A stretch of 64,000 nucleotides of DNA from Fratercula arctica (Eukaryota > Chordata > Aves > Charadriiformes > Alcidae): NCBI GenBank assembly GCA_947846985.1, contig CANTUZ010000025.1, positions 16,676,100-16,740,099 on the forward strand, read 5' to 3'. The position numbers were made by a program, and so were the translations under genes. Below the pieces are notes generated by a model, which had not been told where the DNA came from, did no database searches, and worked only from the letters and a program-made list of their open reading frames with translations. Positions 33,001-45,290 of this stretch are shown one piece after another (position 1 is the stretch's first letter; the number at the start of each line of letters is the position of its first letter).

Positions 33001-34969
33001 GGCTTTGAGAGTGAGTCACATCAACTTCTGTGACTTGAGTATCTCAATTCTAGTTTAATGTGTTGCAAGCATTTGTGAACATAAATCAGCTAAAGTTTGG
33101 CCTGAGTTGCTATTATTCCAAGATAAATGTAATATACAGTTGAACAAGCTCACTAGAGAAGCTTGAACCTGAGTAAATGAGACCTAGTTTGATTTTGGTT
33201 TTTGTAGGCTTATCCTTGGTGCAATTTAGCTAACAGATGCTAGAACAATGGGCGTGGTTTCTACTGCTCTGTGATAAATTGTTCTTTATGATTGTTTTGT
33301 TTATCTATGATATAGCAGCTGACATACCATAAGGCTTGGTATTCCTTTAATCCTTTTATAAACTGTTTTATCTTAGCTAATGTAGTTGTGGATGTTCTTA
33401 TTACCCATGCCTAATCCCTTTTAAATTTTGCTAAACTGTTGGCCTTAATGTTGCTTAGCAATAACTAGCAAAATACATTGTGTATTGTTTAACTCTTGAT
33501 CAAACCTGAAACTTTGTTTGTGCTCACCTGTTATGCTTTATGTTAGTAATACTTCCACTGCTGAATGGTGAATGGGAACCTGTTCAGGCTGATGCAAGCA
33601 TCAGCCTGATTGCTAGCCCTGAGTGCAGATCCTTTCTTAAGCTTGTCTTCAAAGCTCTTGTGTTATGTTCCCACTTGACATGGCAGGCTTTTAAGAGTAG
33701 TTGATAGCCTCCTTCCCAAAGTATGGAGCATTCGAAAAGAAAACAAAGCATCTGTGTCCCTTTTTATGCAAATTTGTGAGCTGCATTGCTGGATCCCATT
33801 CTGCTACTTTTGGTTTAACCATGCTCTTCTTACAGCTATGATGTCACTGGTGTTCAGACACTTTAGATGTTTGATCTGGAGGTTGTTTAGTTTTGCTAGG
33901 ATAATGGAGAGGCCTTCACTTCTGTGATTTTGATTCCTTGTTCTTCCTTTCTCAGGTGTGTGTGTTCTAGGCAAGTTTGGCTGTTCAAGGTCAAAGTTCT
34001 ACTTAAAGAATAATACAGACTTCTTAAATAATTGTTGCTATGCTTGTCTTGTAACTTGTATCAGTTTTGAGGCAATCTGTGGTAAGTAGGGTAAAGAACT
34101 AAAATTGTGCAGAGGTGCTTGAAGCATCAACAACTTCAGTATGGAAGAGTGATGTTAAGGGCTACACCACTTAAATAAGTGCCCAGTGTTGTAGTAGAAC
34201 TTGAAGGGGTTCTGCTATCTCTTGTCTGGGGACAACTGTGCCCTCTTCAGGGCTTTGGCTCGTGCAAGAAACTTAATATGTGGTGCTCAGACAAAAGTAC
34301 TGGCCAACCTTGTCTTATTGCTTGGAGATGGGTTCAATTCCCTCCTCATATTGAAGAGACTAAGCCTGTATCTTCTGGGGTTTTTGGGGGTAACATAGTT
34401 ATCAGGCTGTGAGTTTATACTGGGGAATCCTTCCTTCCCCTTGTTGAAACTGTTGTCTACTGGATTCTTGGCTGCATAGTGGGGTAGGGCCAAAACCCAG
34501 CAAGCAGTGAAGGAACACGCCTCTGGTAGCCTAAGGTGCTCAGCTGGAAGGAGGGATTGCTCCTGCTTATCAGCTCGCTTTCCAGTGTGAAATATTTACA
34601 AGCCTGACAGCTTTTTCCAAGCTCTAGGCTCTGAGCAGTCAGCCTCATTTTGTCTTCTGGCTTGGGCTTTTGCATTTCTGTCTGGGCAGTGGCCTGATGC
34701 TAAGGGGAAAGCTGAAGAGAGCTGTGTTTAATGTCCTTTAGGGTAGGACATCCACCCAGAAAGTGGAGGATGCAAGTTTAAAGTGCCTTTGGGCACTCTG
34801 GCCCCAGTACCAGCTGACTGAATAAGGTGTCCCAATTTTAGCTTTTTGGAGGAAAATAGGACAGCCATCTGAATCAAATATGTGGTAAAGGTGGTCATGT
34901 ACAGGACTTCAGGCTCTGAGTCAGCCTCATTCAGATACCTGCTTGTAACCTTGAGTTCAGTATTAAATT
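30089..34969 (+). other. UBE2R2: UBE2R2 intron 1, no other feature recognised
   Basis: About 4.9 kb of AT-rich, apparently single-copy sequence. Open frames are short and without motifs. Confidence 0.55.
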
Positions 34970-35880
34970 GAGTGCATCCTCAGCAAGTTTGAGTGTGCCC
35001 TCAGCAAGTTTGCTGATGACACCAAGCGGTATGGAGTGGTCAACATGCTGGAGGGAAGGGATGCCATCCAGAGGGACCTGGACAGGCTTGAGAGGTGGGA
35101 CCATGCAAACCTCATGAAGTTCAACCAGGCCAAGTGCAAGGTCCTGCACCTGGGTCATGGCAATCCCAGGCACAAATACAGTCTGGGTGGAGAATGGCTT
35201 GAGAGCAGCCCTGAGGAGAAGGACTTGGGGGTGCTGGCAGATGAGGAGCTCAACGTGAGCTGGCAGTGTGTGCTCACAGCCTAGAAAGCCGGCCGCATCA
35301 AAAGAAGCATGGCCAGCAGGTCGAGGAAGGTGATTCTGCCCCTCTACTCTGCTCTTGTGAGACCCCACCTGGAGTAATGCGTCCAGCTCTGGAGTCCTCA
35401 GTGCAACAAGGGCATGGACTTGTTGGAACAAGTCCAGAGGAGGGCCATGAAGATGATGAGAGGGCTGGAGCACCGATGCTATGAGGAAAGGCTGAGATAG
35501 TTGGGGTTGTTCAGCCTGGAGAAGAAAAGGCTGTGGGGAGACCTTATAGCAGCTTTCTAGTTTCTGAAGGGGGCCTATAAGAAAGCTGGGGAGGGACTTT
35601 TACAAGGATGTGTAGCGATAGGGTGAGGGGTAATAGCTTCAAACTGGAAGAGAGTAGACTTTAGATTAGATATCGGGAAGAAATTCTTTACTGTGAGGGT
35701 GGTGAGACACTGGAACAGGTTGCCCAGGGAAGTTTTGGATGCTCCATCCCTGGAAGTGTTCAAGGCCAGGTTGGACGGGGCTTTGAGCAGCCTGGTCTAA
35801 TGGGAGGTGTCCCTGCCCATGGCTGGGGAGTTGGAACAAGATGATATTAAATGTCCCTTCCAACCTAAACCATTTTATGA
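34970..35880 (+). mobile_element. CR1 LINE, 5'-truncated, decayed
   Basis: Aligns with 57780-58640 of the longer CR1. The RT motif region reads KFADDTK (about 35007-35027). It is followed by RDLDRLE-like, [17 protein letters not shown] and FKARLD-like pieces, then the CR1 3' UTR with GGGAGGTGTCCCTGCCCATGG and TCCCTTCCAACC. Several in-frame stops (for example TAG near 35283, TAA near 35377) show that it is old. Confidence 0.92.
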
Positions 35881-37105
35881 AGTTCAGTGTTCAGGATATG
35901 TTAAGGCATTTACTTCTCTGTCACTTCTTTTGGGCAGCTTACCAGGTGTTACTGAGAAGGGATATATGGAGAGTTCATGGTTTAGACCTGGAGTTTCCTG
36001 GGGTGGGTCCCTAGGTCAGCACTGGCTCCTGAGATGCGCTTCACAAGCACCAGACTTGTAATGTTCACCCATGCAATGCTTATTGTGTCACTCTCTGTTC
36101 TAGCAGTGTCCAGGAAAACTAAGGATGAGCTATTTGTAGATAGCTATTAACTAAGTTTCTTCCTGGAGAGCACAGGATCCTTTTTTTACCTGGTTAAACT
36201 TCTGTGCTTATCTTCTTGGAGGATGTTTGTTACGTATGGGATAAGGAGGTAGCCTCAACCAGTTCCTGTTCTGTGCCATGTATTTATGGAGAAAATCTTT
36301 CAGTGTAAAAGGAGGATGACTTTAAAATCTATACTTATAAACTTATTGAATGACTGGTTTTACATGTTCTTAGGTATAGGTGAAACTTTCTCATTGGTTT
36401 GCTGTAGTCAGTTGTCTCTTGGATGAAGCTGTGATTTTTTTTTTAAAGACATTTCACATTGGAAGCAACTTTAATGTCATATGTTAACATGTATAAGAAT
36501 GCCATATCAGTTAGTGTTTAATTTGCAAATCAAAAATCTTGCTGTTGTGACTTCTTGTATTTAAAATACTGAACTGTAAATACAATGAATTAGTGATGCA
36601 GGCTTCCATGATCATTAATCTGTTATTGTACTAGCTGTGTTTGAAGCTAACTGTTCACAGAAAAAAAGCAAATGAGTTATGTGTTACCTTAGATATAACT
36701 AGATATGCTGCCTTGTATGTTTGCTTAGAGCAGAAGCATAAAACCCCCCTATGATAGAGACCGCAAAGCCCAGTGCGCAATTGATTGTGCAATGGATGTG
36801 AGCTCTGCAGCACGTACATCTTAGTGCACAGTATGGGTTACCCTGCTTTGGATTTGCTGAGGAATTTCCCCCTCCCCGCTGCTGATAGGAGCATGACACA
36901 CTTTAATCCTTATGGCTGCAGCTAGTAAAATAGCCCTACATGAAATATGAAGTCTGGTGTCCACAGACATACTAACCTGAAAGGTTAGACAGCATTGCAG
37001 CAAATGTGAAGGAGCTTGTGCTGTGTATGTCATTGCTTGGATGCTCCTGAGGTCACTTCCCCAGCATCTGACTGCTGGATTATTTTTTTCCCCTCTGAGG
37101 AAGAT
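35881..37105 (+). other. UBE2R2: UBE2R2 intron 1, no other feature recognised
   Basis: About 1.2 kb, nothing recognised. Confidence 0.5.
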
Positions 37106-37270
37106 TCACAGAATGGTTCAGGTTGGAAGGGACCTTAAAGATCATCTAGTTCCAACCCCCCTGCCATGGGCAGGGACATCTCCCACTAGACCAGGTCACT
37201 CAAAGCCCCATCCAGACTGGCCTTGAACACTTCTGGGGATGGGGCATTGACAACTTCCCTGGGACTGGAA
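37106..37270 (-). mobile_element. CR1 LINE 3' end fragment
   Basis: The plus strand reads the reverse of a CR1 terminus: CAGAATGGTTCAGGTTGGAAGG, then GACCTTAAAGATCATCTAG and GGGACATCTCCCACTAGACC. It matches the reverse complement of 48720-48870. Only about 160 bp survive. Confidence 0.92.
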
Positions 37271-38352
37271 CTGTTGAGCCTGAGATGCCATCCCACTTGC
37301 TGTTAATATGGGCTGTAAACAGCCACTGTGTTCAACCTTTGTATCTCTGCAGGCTTCTTATCTTGAAAAGATGGTGTGACTTTGTGCAACACTAAACAGT
37401 AGTTAATTGTGTAGATGTCTTCTAGATATTTGTTTTTGAGAAATGCTTTGCTGCAGATCCAGTGTATTTCATGGCTTCAAAGCTGCCGATATATTTGCTT
37501 TTAGCACAAGAGCAGTCTTGCCAGCAGAAGAAAGTACTTTTTCCTACAAAACATAAACTAACTCAAAGGTTTCTGGTTGGTTGTTTTTGGTGGTGGTTTT
37601 TTTTTTTTAAAGCACTTGGAATGGACTTTAACTAGTGCTCATGTGTTAGTTTTGGCATCTGATTCTTCTTCTGCAGTCACACATTAATACTTTGATGCCC
37701 TATTGAGAAGAGGCCAACTGAAAATAGCGCAGTAACTTGAGCAGCAATCTACTCAAATGAGGCTAATCTCTGCGTAAGGAGAGTAAAGGAGCATATTTTG
37801 AAACTTATGTCCTTTTGCAGGAGGCAATCAGTGCTGTTGGCATATTTTAAGGGTGAGATACATGTTACTTGCCAATTGGGTAATGTCCAGTACAATGAGG
37901 CTGTGACTTGCTAGGTGCTGGCAAACCTTCAAAGTTAACCCAGCCCATAAATGCAATAAGGGGCTTGTGGCTACTAATGAGCTGCAAAAATGATGGTTAC
38001 TGTACAGCTTGTGGTATGCAAATATAAGTAAATGAGAGCTCTCTTGAAAGCCCAGTGTACTTTGAAGGGTGGTGATGGGTGACTCTTTTTTTTCTGCTGT
38101 AACCAGACGATATAAGAGCTGGCTTCTGGTGAGTGCTTGCTTCTTAAACTCTCCCAAAAAGTTAAACATGGGATGTTAATGACATGCTCCATAAAGGTAT
38201 ATGTGCTGCTGAAGCCATAATTTAAAAATCTGTGTTGGAAGTCAGGCAATCACTAAGTCTGGTCAAAAATTGCTTGTTTGGCTATCTTCATTGTTAAACA
38301 AGCAAGTAGGTCACTAATTTAACTTGCTTAGATTATTTTCCCTGCTGCCATC
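37271..38352 (+). other. UBE2R2: UBE2R2 intron 1, no other feature recognised
   Basis: About 1.1 kb, nothing recognised beyond a short T-run near 37600. Confidence 0.5.
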
Positions 38353-38358
38353 CCCCTG

Positions 38359-38684
38359 TGTAGAATTAGGGAGTAGCATAGGGGATCTGTTTGACCCTGG
38401 TGAGACAAAGCTGTATCCTTGAGAGATGCCTTGAGAGAAAAGATAAGCAAGCATCAGGAGATATCAGCAAGAACAGGAATGTGAAAGCAAAGCTGCTACT
38501 CTGTGTGACCAGACAGAGACGACCAATCGGAAGACACCGAGAAGCGCGTGGCAATCGACCTTCAACCTATCAGTAGGATGCTGCCTGCGCGTGGAGAGTG
38601 CTTGTACCTATAAAGCTTGGGAAATTGTTGTAATAAAGGTCTTTGGTCCATACCCTGCCAGAGTCGGTGAATCAATGCTCCACA
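38359..38684 (+). mobile_element. Solo LTR of the ERVK-type family
   Basis: 326 bp, TG...CA-bounded. It matches the LTRs of the 3771-7459 provirus in the opposite orientation. TATAAAG lies at 38609-38615 and AATAAA at 38632-38637, spaced as a promoter and polyadenylation signal. A perfect 6-bp target duplication, CCCCTG, flanks it at 38353-38358 and 38685-38690. No internal sequence remains. Confidence 0.93.
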
Positions 38685-39203
38685 CCCCTGCACTATAGCT
38701 GCCAAGATACTGCTCTGGTATTAGGATGGAAAAAGAAGGAAAACCCTGGCTATGTTTTTGTCTTTTTTTTTTTTCTTCCTGGAGTAGAAAAGTACTGATA
38801 GAGTATATATATGCAGCTTTCAGATCATCAACAGATTATTAATGCTTAAAACCACAATTGACAGTATACAAAACTGTCTTGTTATGAGCTAGGAAAGGTA
38901 ACAGGCATTTGTGCAGGATTTCAGTGGTAGCTGAGGGCTCCTTCTGGGCTGGGATTTTTTTCCTGTGTATGCAATCCCACACTATTGCAAGAACCAAGTG
39001 GCTGTTTGGTCTAAGTGCGTCCTGTCTAAACTGTTGACACTTAAACTCTAGAAATAAAGGTCTAAGTGGTCACTTCTTCCAAAACAAACCATTTCAGTTA
39101 AAAATGAGGGACTTTCTGGCTAGCTTGTTACCTGGCCACACAAACAGCAGTGCCAGCTATGGTGCCAGTAGGGGTGGGAGGATGAACCATTGCTGTGACT
39201 TGG

Positions 39204-39576
39204 TGTCCTGGTTCCGGCGGGGATAGGGTTAACTTTCCCCAGACTCTGGCAAGGACACAGGTATTCCATCCCATGTGAGCCATGCCCAGTCTGTAGCCGA
39301 GAGCTGGCCGGGGGAGGGGGCAGGAAGTCGCTGCCTGGAGCCGGCTGGGGCGTCCGGGTCCAGTCAGTGAGCGGTGGTACCGTAATCGTGTTTGTACATT
39401 CCTCTATCGGTATTATTGTTGTTGTTTTCTTATTCTCTTTGCTGTTCTGTTAAACGGCCTTTGTCTCAACCCAAGAGTTTTGCCTTTTTCTTCTGATACT
39501 CCCTACAGCAGCGGGGGGGGGGGTTGAGAGAGCAGGGACGTGGTTCTTTGTTGCTGGTTGAGGCTAAACCACCACA
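39204..39576 (+). repeat. 5' LTR of ERVL-type provirus
   Basis: Begins TGTCCTGGTTCCGGCGGGG and ends CTAAACCACCACA. It has a G-run (39511-39520) near the 3' end and the TTTGTCTCAACCCAAGAG-like block. Confidence 0.9.
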
Positions 39577-39583
39577 GTCCCTT

Positions 39584-39602
39584 TGGGCACACAACGTGGG
39601 GC
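39584..39602 (+). other. Primer-binding site, tRNA-Lys(1,2)-like
   Basis: TGGGCACACAACGTGGGGC resembles the Lys(1,2)-type site, with the second half (CAACGTGGGGC) exact. It begins 7 bp after the LTR; the minus-strand relative at 29758 has the same spacer length. Confidence 0.6.
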
Positions 39603-40699
39603 TCGAAGGGTTGAGATAATGACAGAATCCAACTAGAGCTTGAAAAAAAAAAAAAAATTGTTGTGTGCATTTATTATACTAGTTAAATAGTTGCTGGTAA
39701 CGATGTTGCTCTGTTCTCATGGCTGTGTTATGTAAATTCCTATGATTTATGTGCTCCCTGTGATGCTGTTTATCACCTCTGGGAGAGGGATCAGGGTCCT
39801 CACTTTGCTGTCCTGTGCGATATCACTTACGATATAATATCACTGTTAACACAGTTATGTTGGGGTGTTTATGCGGCATTGCTGTCCTGCCCATACCTCA
39901 GGCGCCATCTCTCAGAATTTATTAGTAATCGCACTCAGTCTATGGGGGAAGGGGGGAGGGGGGTACTTTCCCCAGCTCTTTTGCCTCCCTTTTCTCCTTC
40001 GGGTCAGGTATGACAGCTTTTGAGAATTTTGAATATCCTTGGGATGCTCAAACCAGCATGTTCCTAGTGTTATGTCTGCTGAATATGTTCCAGGTCTCGT
40101 TTAGGGTTAAATGACTATTTAAGACTACCACCCAGAGATCTGCTCCAAGGCTGGACAGTCAGGGGTGGCATGGCAGGTGGGAGAACATGGGCAGGTACCT
40201 AGAGAACTTCTCACCTCCAATGGTCTGGGACTTCACCCCTGAACAACTACAGGACCCTGATATAGAATAGTAGAATATCTGAAGGGAAAATGCTGTGGCT
40301 ATTCTAGAGAGGCACAACTCACCGCGCTGTGCTGGGCCCTGGCCACAGTTTACCAAACACTGCTGGATATTATGCAGCACCCTCAGGGGAAAGAGGGGAA
40401 AAAAGACTGACAGGCCCTGTGACGATTCCACCCCCAGCAACAGGTACTGCGGCTGAACCAGAAATCCAACCTGTGCTGGTATCAGTCGCCCATATACAGA
40501 AGCAGTAAACAAAGAAATCAGTTCACTTAGTAAGGGATGATGATGAACCAGGGCCATCACAAGGACAGGAGGAAGAGGCAGAACCAGAGATAATTACCTG
40601 ATCCCTATCCCTGAGTGAGCTGAGGGATATGTGAAAAGATTTTAGCCGACTTTCAGGTGAGCACATTGTCACCTGGCTGCTTCGGTGTTGGGATAACGG

Positions 40700-41560
40700 G
40701 GCCAGTAGCCTGGAATTAGAGGGTAGGGAAGCCAGGCAGTTGGGATCCCTGTCTAGGGAAGGCGGCATTGACAAGGCAATTGGAAAGAAGACCCAAGCCC
40801 TCAGCCTCTGGAAAAGACTCCTGTCAGGCATGAGGGAGAGGTACCCCTTCAGTGAAGATGTTGTATGTCAACCAAGCAAGTGGACCACCATGGAAAGAGG
40901 TATCCAGTACCTGAGAGAATTAGCCGTGCGGGAGATAATTTATTATGACTTGGACAACACAGACTTGCCCACAGACCCTGAGGAGGTGCACTGCACAAGG
41001 CCCATGTGGCGGAAGTTTGTACGGAGTGCACCATCATCCTATGCCAATTCATTGGCTGGAATGGAAAGGTGAAGAAGGACCAACAGTGGATGAGGTGGAT
41101 GGCTGACTCCAGTGACAGGAAGGAAGTCCTGTCGTGTGTCCCCCCACCCCTTGTCTCAGCTGTGGAGAAACTGTCCCGGAAGGTCCAGCAACTTGAAGAG
41201 AATATGTCCTACTCCCCACCTGTAGGGGCCAGCATCTCAGCTATTGGGAGTAGCTGCTCATCTAACTGAGAGAGAGACTACAGAGGGTACACACCACGAG
41301 GCACCCTGTGGTTCTACCTGCGAGACCATGGAGAGGACATGAGGAAGTGGGATGGACAACCTACTTGGATCCTGTGGACATGGGAGCTGCAAGGAACAAC
41401 AACCACAAAAGGGGATCCCTCCAGGGAAAGTGCTGCCCCAGTTTCCAGCGGGCAGTTCCCCAGACAGAGCATAAGGCCTGATCTTGCTTCTGATCCTCTT
41501 GAAGGAACCTCCAAGTCCTTTCTGCAGGAAGTGAGTACCGGATACCATGACCAGTATTAG
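40700..41560 (+). pseudogene. ERVL gag remnant
   Basis: Open pieces at 40740-41072, 41006-41269 and 41339-41560 in two frames. They include a capsid-like stretch (LWKRLLSGMRERYPFSEDVV near 40805-40865) and a Trp-rich stretch. The frame changes near 41050, and stops lie at 41267 (TGA) and 41558 (TAG). The last piece is in the same frame as the protease, with only the TAG between them. There is no zinc-knuckle motif that I can see. Confidence 0.65.
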
Positions 41561-42045
41561 AGGGGCCCTGCCTCCAGCCAGGTGGAGGAAAGGGACAACC
41601 GGGTTTATTGGACAGTGTGGACTCGATGGCCTGGCACATCAGACCCACAGGAGTATAAGGCTCTAGTGGACACGGGTGCACAGCGCGCCCTAATGCCATC
41701 AAGCTATAGAGGGGCAGAACCCATTTGTATTTCTGGGGTCACAGGGGGATCCCAAGAGTTGACTGTATTGGAGGCGGAAGTGAGCCTAACTGGGAATGAG
41801 TGGCAAAAGCATCCCATTGTGACTGGCCCAGAGGCTCCATGCATCCTTGGTATAGATTACCTCAGGAGAGGGTATTTTAAGGACCCAAAGGGGTATCGGT
41901 GGGCCTTTGGCATAGCTGCCTTGGAGACGGAGGAAGTTAAACAGTTGTCTACCTTGCCTGGTCTCTCGGAGGACCCTTCTGTTGTGGGGTTGTTGAAGGT
42001 CGAAGAACAGCAGGTGCCGATTGCACTTGTTGGGGTGTCCAGTAC
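41561..42045 (+). pseudogene. ERVL protease
   Basis: Open frame (first ATG at 41582) with the aspartic protease active site LVDTGAQRAL near 41667-41697 and the second signature ILGIDYL near 41842-41862. The usual length is retained and the catalytic DTG is intact. It runs into RT sequence in another frame near 42040, so no Pro-Pol polyprotein could be made. Confidence 0.8.
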
Positions 42046-42916
42046 ACCTGGAATCGATTGCCCCAGGGGTGGAAACACAGCCCCACCATTTGCCGTGGAC
42101 TGATCCAGACTGCACTGGAACAGGGTGAAGCCCCAGAACATCTGCAATACATTGATGACATCATGTATGGGGCAACACAGCAGAAGAAGTTTTTGAGAAA
42201 GGGAACAAAATAGCTTGAATCTTTCTGAGAGCTGGTTTTGCTGTACAACGAAGTAAGGTCAAGGGACCTGCACAGGAGATCCAGTTCTTGGGAATAAAAT
42301 GGCAAGATGGACGCTGCCAGATCCCAATGGATGTGATCAACTGAACAGCAGCTATGTCTCCACCAACTAGTAAAAAGGAAGCACAAGCTTTCTTAGGAGT
42401 TGTGGGGTTTTTGGAGGATGCATATCCCAGATTACAGTCTGATTGTAAGCCCTCTGTATCAAGTAACCCAGAAGAAGAACGATTTTAAATGGGGTCCTGA
42501 GCAACGACAAGCTTTTGAACAAATCAAACAGGAAATAGTCCATGCAGTGGCCCTGGGGCCAGTCCGGGCAGGACAAGATGTTAAACATGTGCTCTACACC
42601 GCAGCCGGGGAGAATGGCCCTACCTGGAGCCTCTGGCAGAAAGCACCAGGGGAGACTTGAGGTTGACCCCTAGGGTTTTGGAGTTGGGGATACAGAGGTT
42701 CTGAGGCCTACTGTACTCCAACAGAGAAAAAGAGATATTGGCAGCATGTGAAGGGGTTTGAGCCGCCTTAGAAGTGGATGGTACAGAAGCGCAGCTCCTC
42801 TTAGCACCTCGACTGCCGGTGCTGGGCTGGATGTTCAAAGAAAGGGTCCCCACCACACATCATGCAACTGATGCTACATGGAGTAAGTGGATTGCACTGA
42901 TCACACAGTGAACTCG
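42046..42916 (+). pseudogene. ERVL reverse transcriptase, N-terminal half deleted
   Basis: The palm region is readable in one frame from LPQGWKHSP (42055-42081) to the catalytic YIDD box (42148-42159) and GAT. It then stops at TAG near 42210. The fingers part expected before LPQG is missing. The thumb and connection regions continue with stops and frame changes (open piece at 42400-42660, to GET). The segment 42152-42175 is the reference orientation for the micro-inversion at 29099-29120. Confidence 0.8.
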
Positions 42917-42917
42917 A

Positions 42918-43415
42918 ATGGGAAACCCCAGTCGCCCAGGAATTCTGGAAGTGATCATGGACTGGCCAGAAGGCAAGGATTTTGGAATGTCAGCAGAGGA
43001 GGAGGTGACGCGTGCGGAAGAGGCCCCACCATATAATAAACTGCCAGAAAATGAGAAGCAATATGCCCTGTTCACTGATGGGTCCTGCCGGATTGTGGGA
43101 AAGCATCGAAAGTGGAAGGCTGCTGTGTGGAGTCCTACACAACAAGTTGCAGAAGCCAGTGAAGGGCAAGGTGAATCGAGCCAGTTTGCAGAGGTGAAAG
43201 CCATTCAGCTGGCTTTGGACATTGCCGAGCGAGAAAAATGGCCAGTCCTTTATCTCTCCACTGACTCAGGGATGGTGGCAAATGCTCTGTGGGGGTGGTT
43301 ACAGCAGTGGAAGCAGGGCAACTGGCAGCGCAGAGGCAAACCCATCTGGGCTGCTGAACTATGGCAAGATATTGCTGCCCGGATAGAGGATCTGGTTGTG
43401 AAATATGCCACGTAG
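42918..43415 (+). pseudogene. ERVL RNase H
   Basis: 165 open codons with RNase H signatures: first acidic site in ALFTDGSC (about residue 50), second in FAEVKAIQLAL (about residue 90) and third in LSTDSGMVAN (about residue 118). It continues to LVVKYAT and a stop. All three acidic positions I can see are intact. The frame is not continuous with the RT upstream or the integrase downstream. Confidence 0.85.
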
Positions 43416-44399
43416 ATGCCCACGTACCGAAGAATCGGGCCACGGAGGAACATCAGAACAACCAGCAGGTGGATGGGACTGCTAGGATTGAAGTGGCTCA
43501 GGTGGATCTGGACTGGCAATATAAGGGTGAACTGTTCATAGCTCAGTGGGCCCATGAGACCTCAGGCCATCAAGGAAGAGATGCGACATATAGATGGGCT
43601 CGTGACCGAGGGGTGGACTTGACCATGGACACTATTGCACAGGTCATCCATGAATGTGAGATGTGCTGCAATCAAGCAAGCCAAGCGTTTGAAGCCTCTT
43701 TGGTATGGAGGACGATGGTTGAAATATAAATATGGGGAGGCCTGGCAGATTGATTATATCACACTGCCACGAACCCATCAAGGCAAGCACTATGTGCTCA
43801 CAATGGTGGAAGCAACCACTGGATGGCTGGAAACATACCCTGTGCCCCATGCCACTGCCCGGAATACTATCCTGGGCCTTGAAAAGCAAGTCCTGTGGCG
43901 ACATGGTACCCCAGAGAGAATTGAGTCGGACAATGGGACTCATTTCTGAAACAGCCTCATAGGCACCTGGGCCAAAGAGCATGGCATTGAGTGGGTATAT
44001 CACATCCCCTGTCACGCACCAGCCTCTGGGAAGACGGAACGGTACAATGGACTGTTAAAAACTACCCTGAGAGCAATGGGTGGTGGGACCTTAAAACATT
44101 GGGATGCACATTTAGCAAAGGCTACCTGGCTAGTTAATACCAGGGGATCTACCAATCGGGCTGGCCCTGCCCAGTCAAAACTTCCACGTACTGTAGAAGG
44201 GGATGAAGTCCCCGTAGTGCACATGAAGAATATGTTGGGGAAGACAGTCTGGGTTAGTCCTGCCTCAGGCAAAGGCAAACCCATCCATGGGATTGCTTTT
44301 GCCCAAGGACCTGGGTGCACTTGGTGGGTAATGCGGAAGGATGGGGAGGTCCGATGTGTATCTCATGGGGATCTGATTTTGGGTGAGAATAGCCAATGA
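43390..44399 (+). pseudogene. ERVL integrase, frameshifted
   Basis: Starts in the frame of 43361-43729 with HVDAHVPKN and a zinc-binding site (HETSGHQG then CEMCC). It shifts frame near 43690 into the catalytic core. The first Asp is in WQIDYIT (43744-43764), the second in ESDNGTHF (43922-43945), then a TGA at 43948, and the third acidic residue is in GKTERYN (about 44029-44049). A C-terminal domain follows in 44076-44399, ending LGENSQ and a stop. DDE residues are present, but a frameshift and a stop interrupt it. Confidence 0.85.
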
Positions 44400-44789
44400 A
44401 TCAAATTGTGTGCTGTTGATTGCTAAGTAACACTCTCACTGTATGTCCTCGTTACTATAATTGCTATCAGCTGTACTACAGCAAGAATCACACAAACTAA
44501 TGACAGATGGACTTTGAAGAATTGAGTAAAGCACTGCGGTGATGGGATCAGAACTGACCTCAGCAGCTGGCCCCCAGCAACTTCCTCAAGATCTACATCT
44601 TCAGCCCATGGACTGTGGGTGTGAGCTGCACTGGATACAGCTGTAAGCTCCAAAAATACAGTATGCAACAGTCCAGCACCACACAGCATCTCACCTGCCC
44701 TGAGAGACTGTTCTAACAGATGGAGCCCAAAGCCGTGGATTGAATGAACTCGCCAGACACTTTGGAGGGATGGCCCTTAGTCTAAGGGC

Positions 44790-44840
44790 ATTATATCTGT
44801 ATGAATATATATGTATATGTGTGTATATATATGATAGGGC
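44790..44840. repeat. TATG/TA-rich simple sequence
   Basis: Irregular TATATG, GTGTATATATA units inside the 3' untranslated part of the ERVL provirus. Confidence 0.7.
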
Positions 44841-44913
44841 AAAGTGGTGGCAATTAATTGGAAACTGTAATATCTGGGCATGACATCGACGGTATGGAAT
44901 AAGGCGTGGATAA

Positions 44914-45285
44914 TGTCCTGATGCCGGCAGGAATAGGGTTAATTCTTTCTAGGCTCTGGCAGGGACACAGGTATTCCATCGTATGTGAGCCATGCTCAGT
45001 CTGTAGCCTGGAGTTGTCTGGGAGAGGGGGCAGGAAGTCACTGCCTGGAGCAGGATTGGGCATCCTGGTCTGGTCACTGAGCAGTGGTACTGTAATTGTA
45101 TTTGTACATTCCTCTCTGTGTTACTGTTGTTGTTTTTCTTGTTCCTTTTGCTGTTCTGTTAAACTGCCTTTGTCTCAACCTGTGAGTTTTGCCCTTTTCT
45201 TCCCATTCTCCCCCTATGGCTGTGGGGGTGTGTGTGTGAGAGAGTGGTCTTGTTCTTTGTTGCTCTCTGAGTCTAAACCACAGTG
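44914..45285 (+). repeat. 3' LTR of ERVL-type provirus
   Basis: Begins TGTCCTGATGCCGGCAGG after a purine-rich stretch (44892-44913). It aligns with 39204-39576 throughout but with many substitutions, including CpG-to-TpG type changes. The terminus is degraded. Confidence 0.85.
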
Positions 45286-45290
45286 CTTGT

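Larger units (their letters stand above)
39204..45285 (+). mobile_element. ERVL-type provirus, near full length without env
   Basis: 5' LTR (39204-39576), Lys-type primer site (39584-39602), gag (to about 41560), protease (41561 to about 42040), RT lacking its N-terminal half (about 42040-42480), connection and RNase H (to 43415), integrase (about 43390-44399), an untranslated tail, then 3' LTR (44914-45285). There is no envelope frame, as in ERVL elements. The target duplication is CTTGG (39199-39203) against CTTGT (45286-45290), 5 bp with one mismatch, if the decayed 3' terminus (ACCACAGTG) is taken as the LTR end. It lies in the same orientation as UBE2R2. The two LTRs differ at many positions, so the insertion is old. 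Confidence 0.9.

Noticed and set aside
41558..41560. Programmed UAG readthrough between ERVL gag and protease
   Set aside because: Gag and protease share a frame apart from this TAG, but gag also has an upstream TGA in that frame and a frameshift, so random decay explains it as well.
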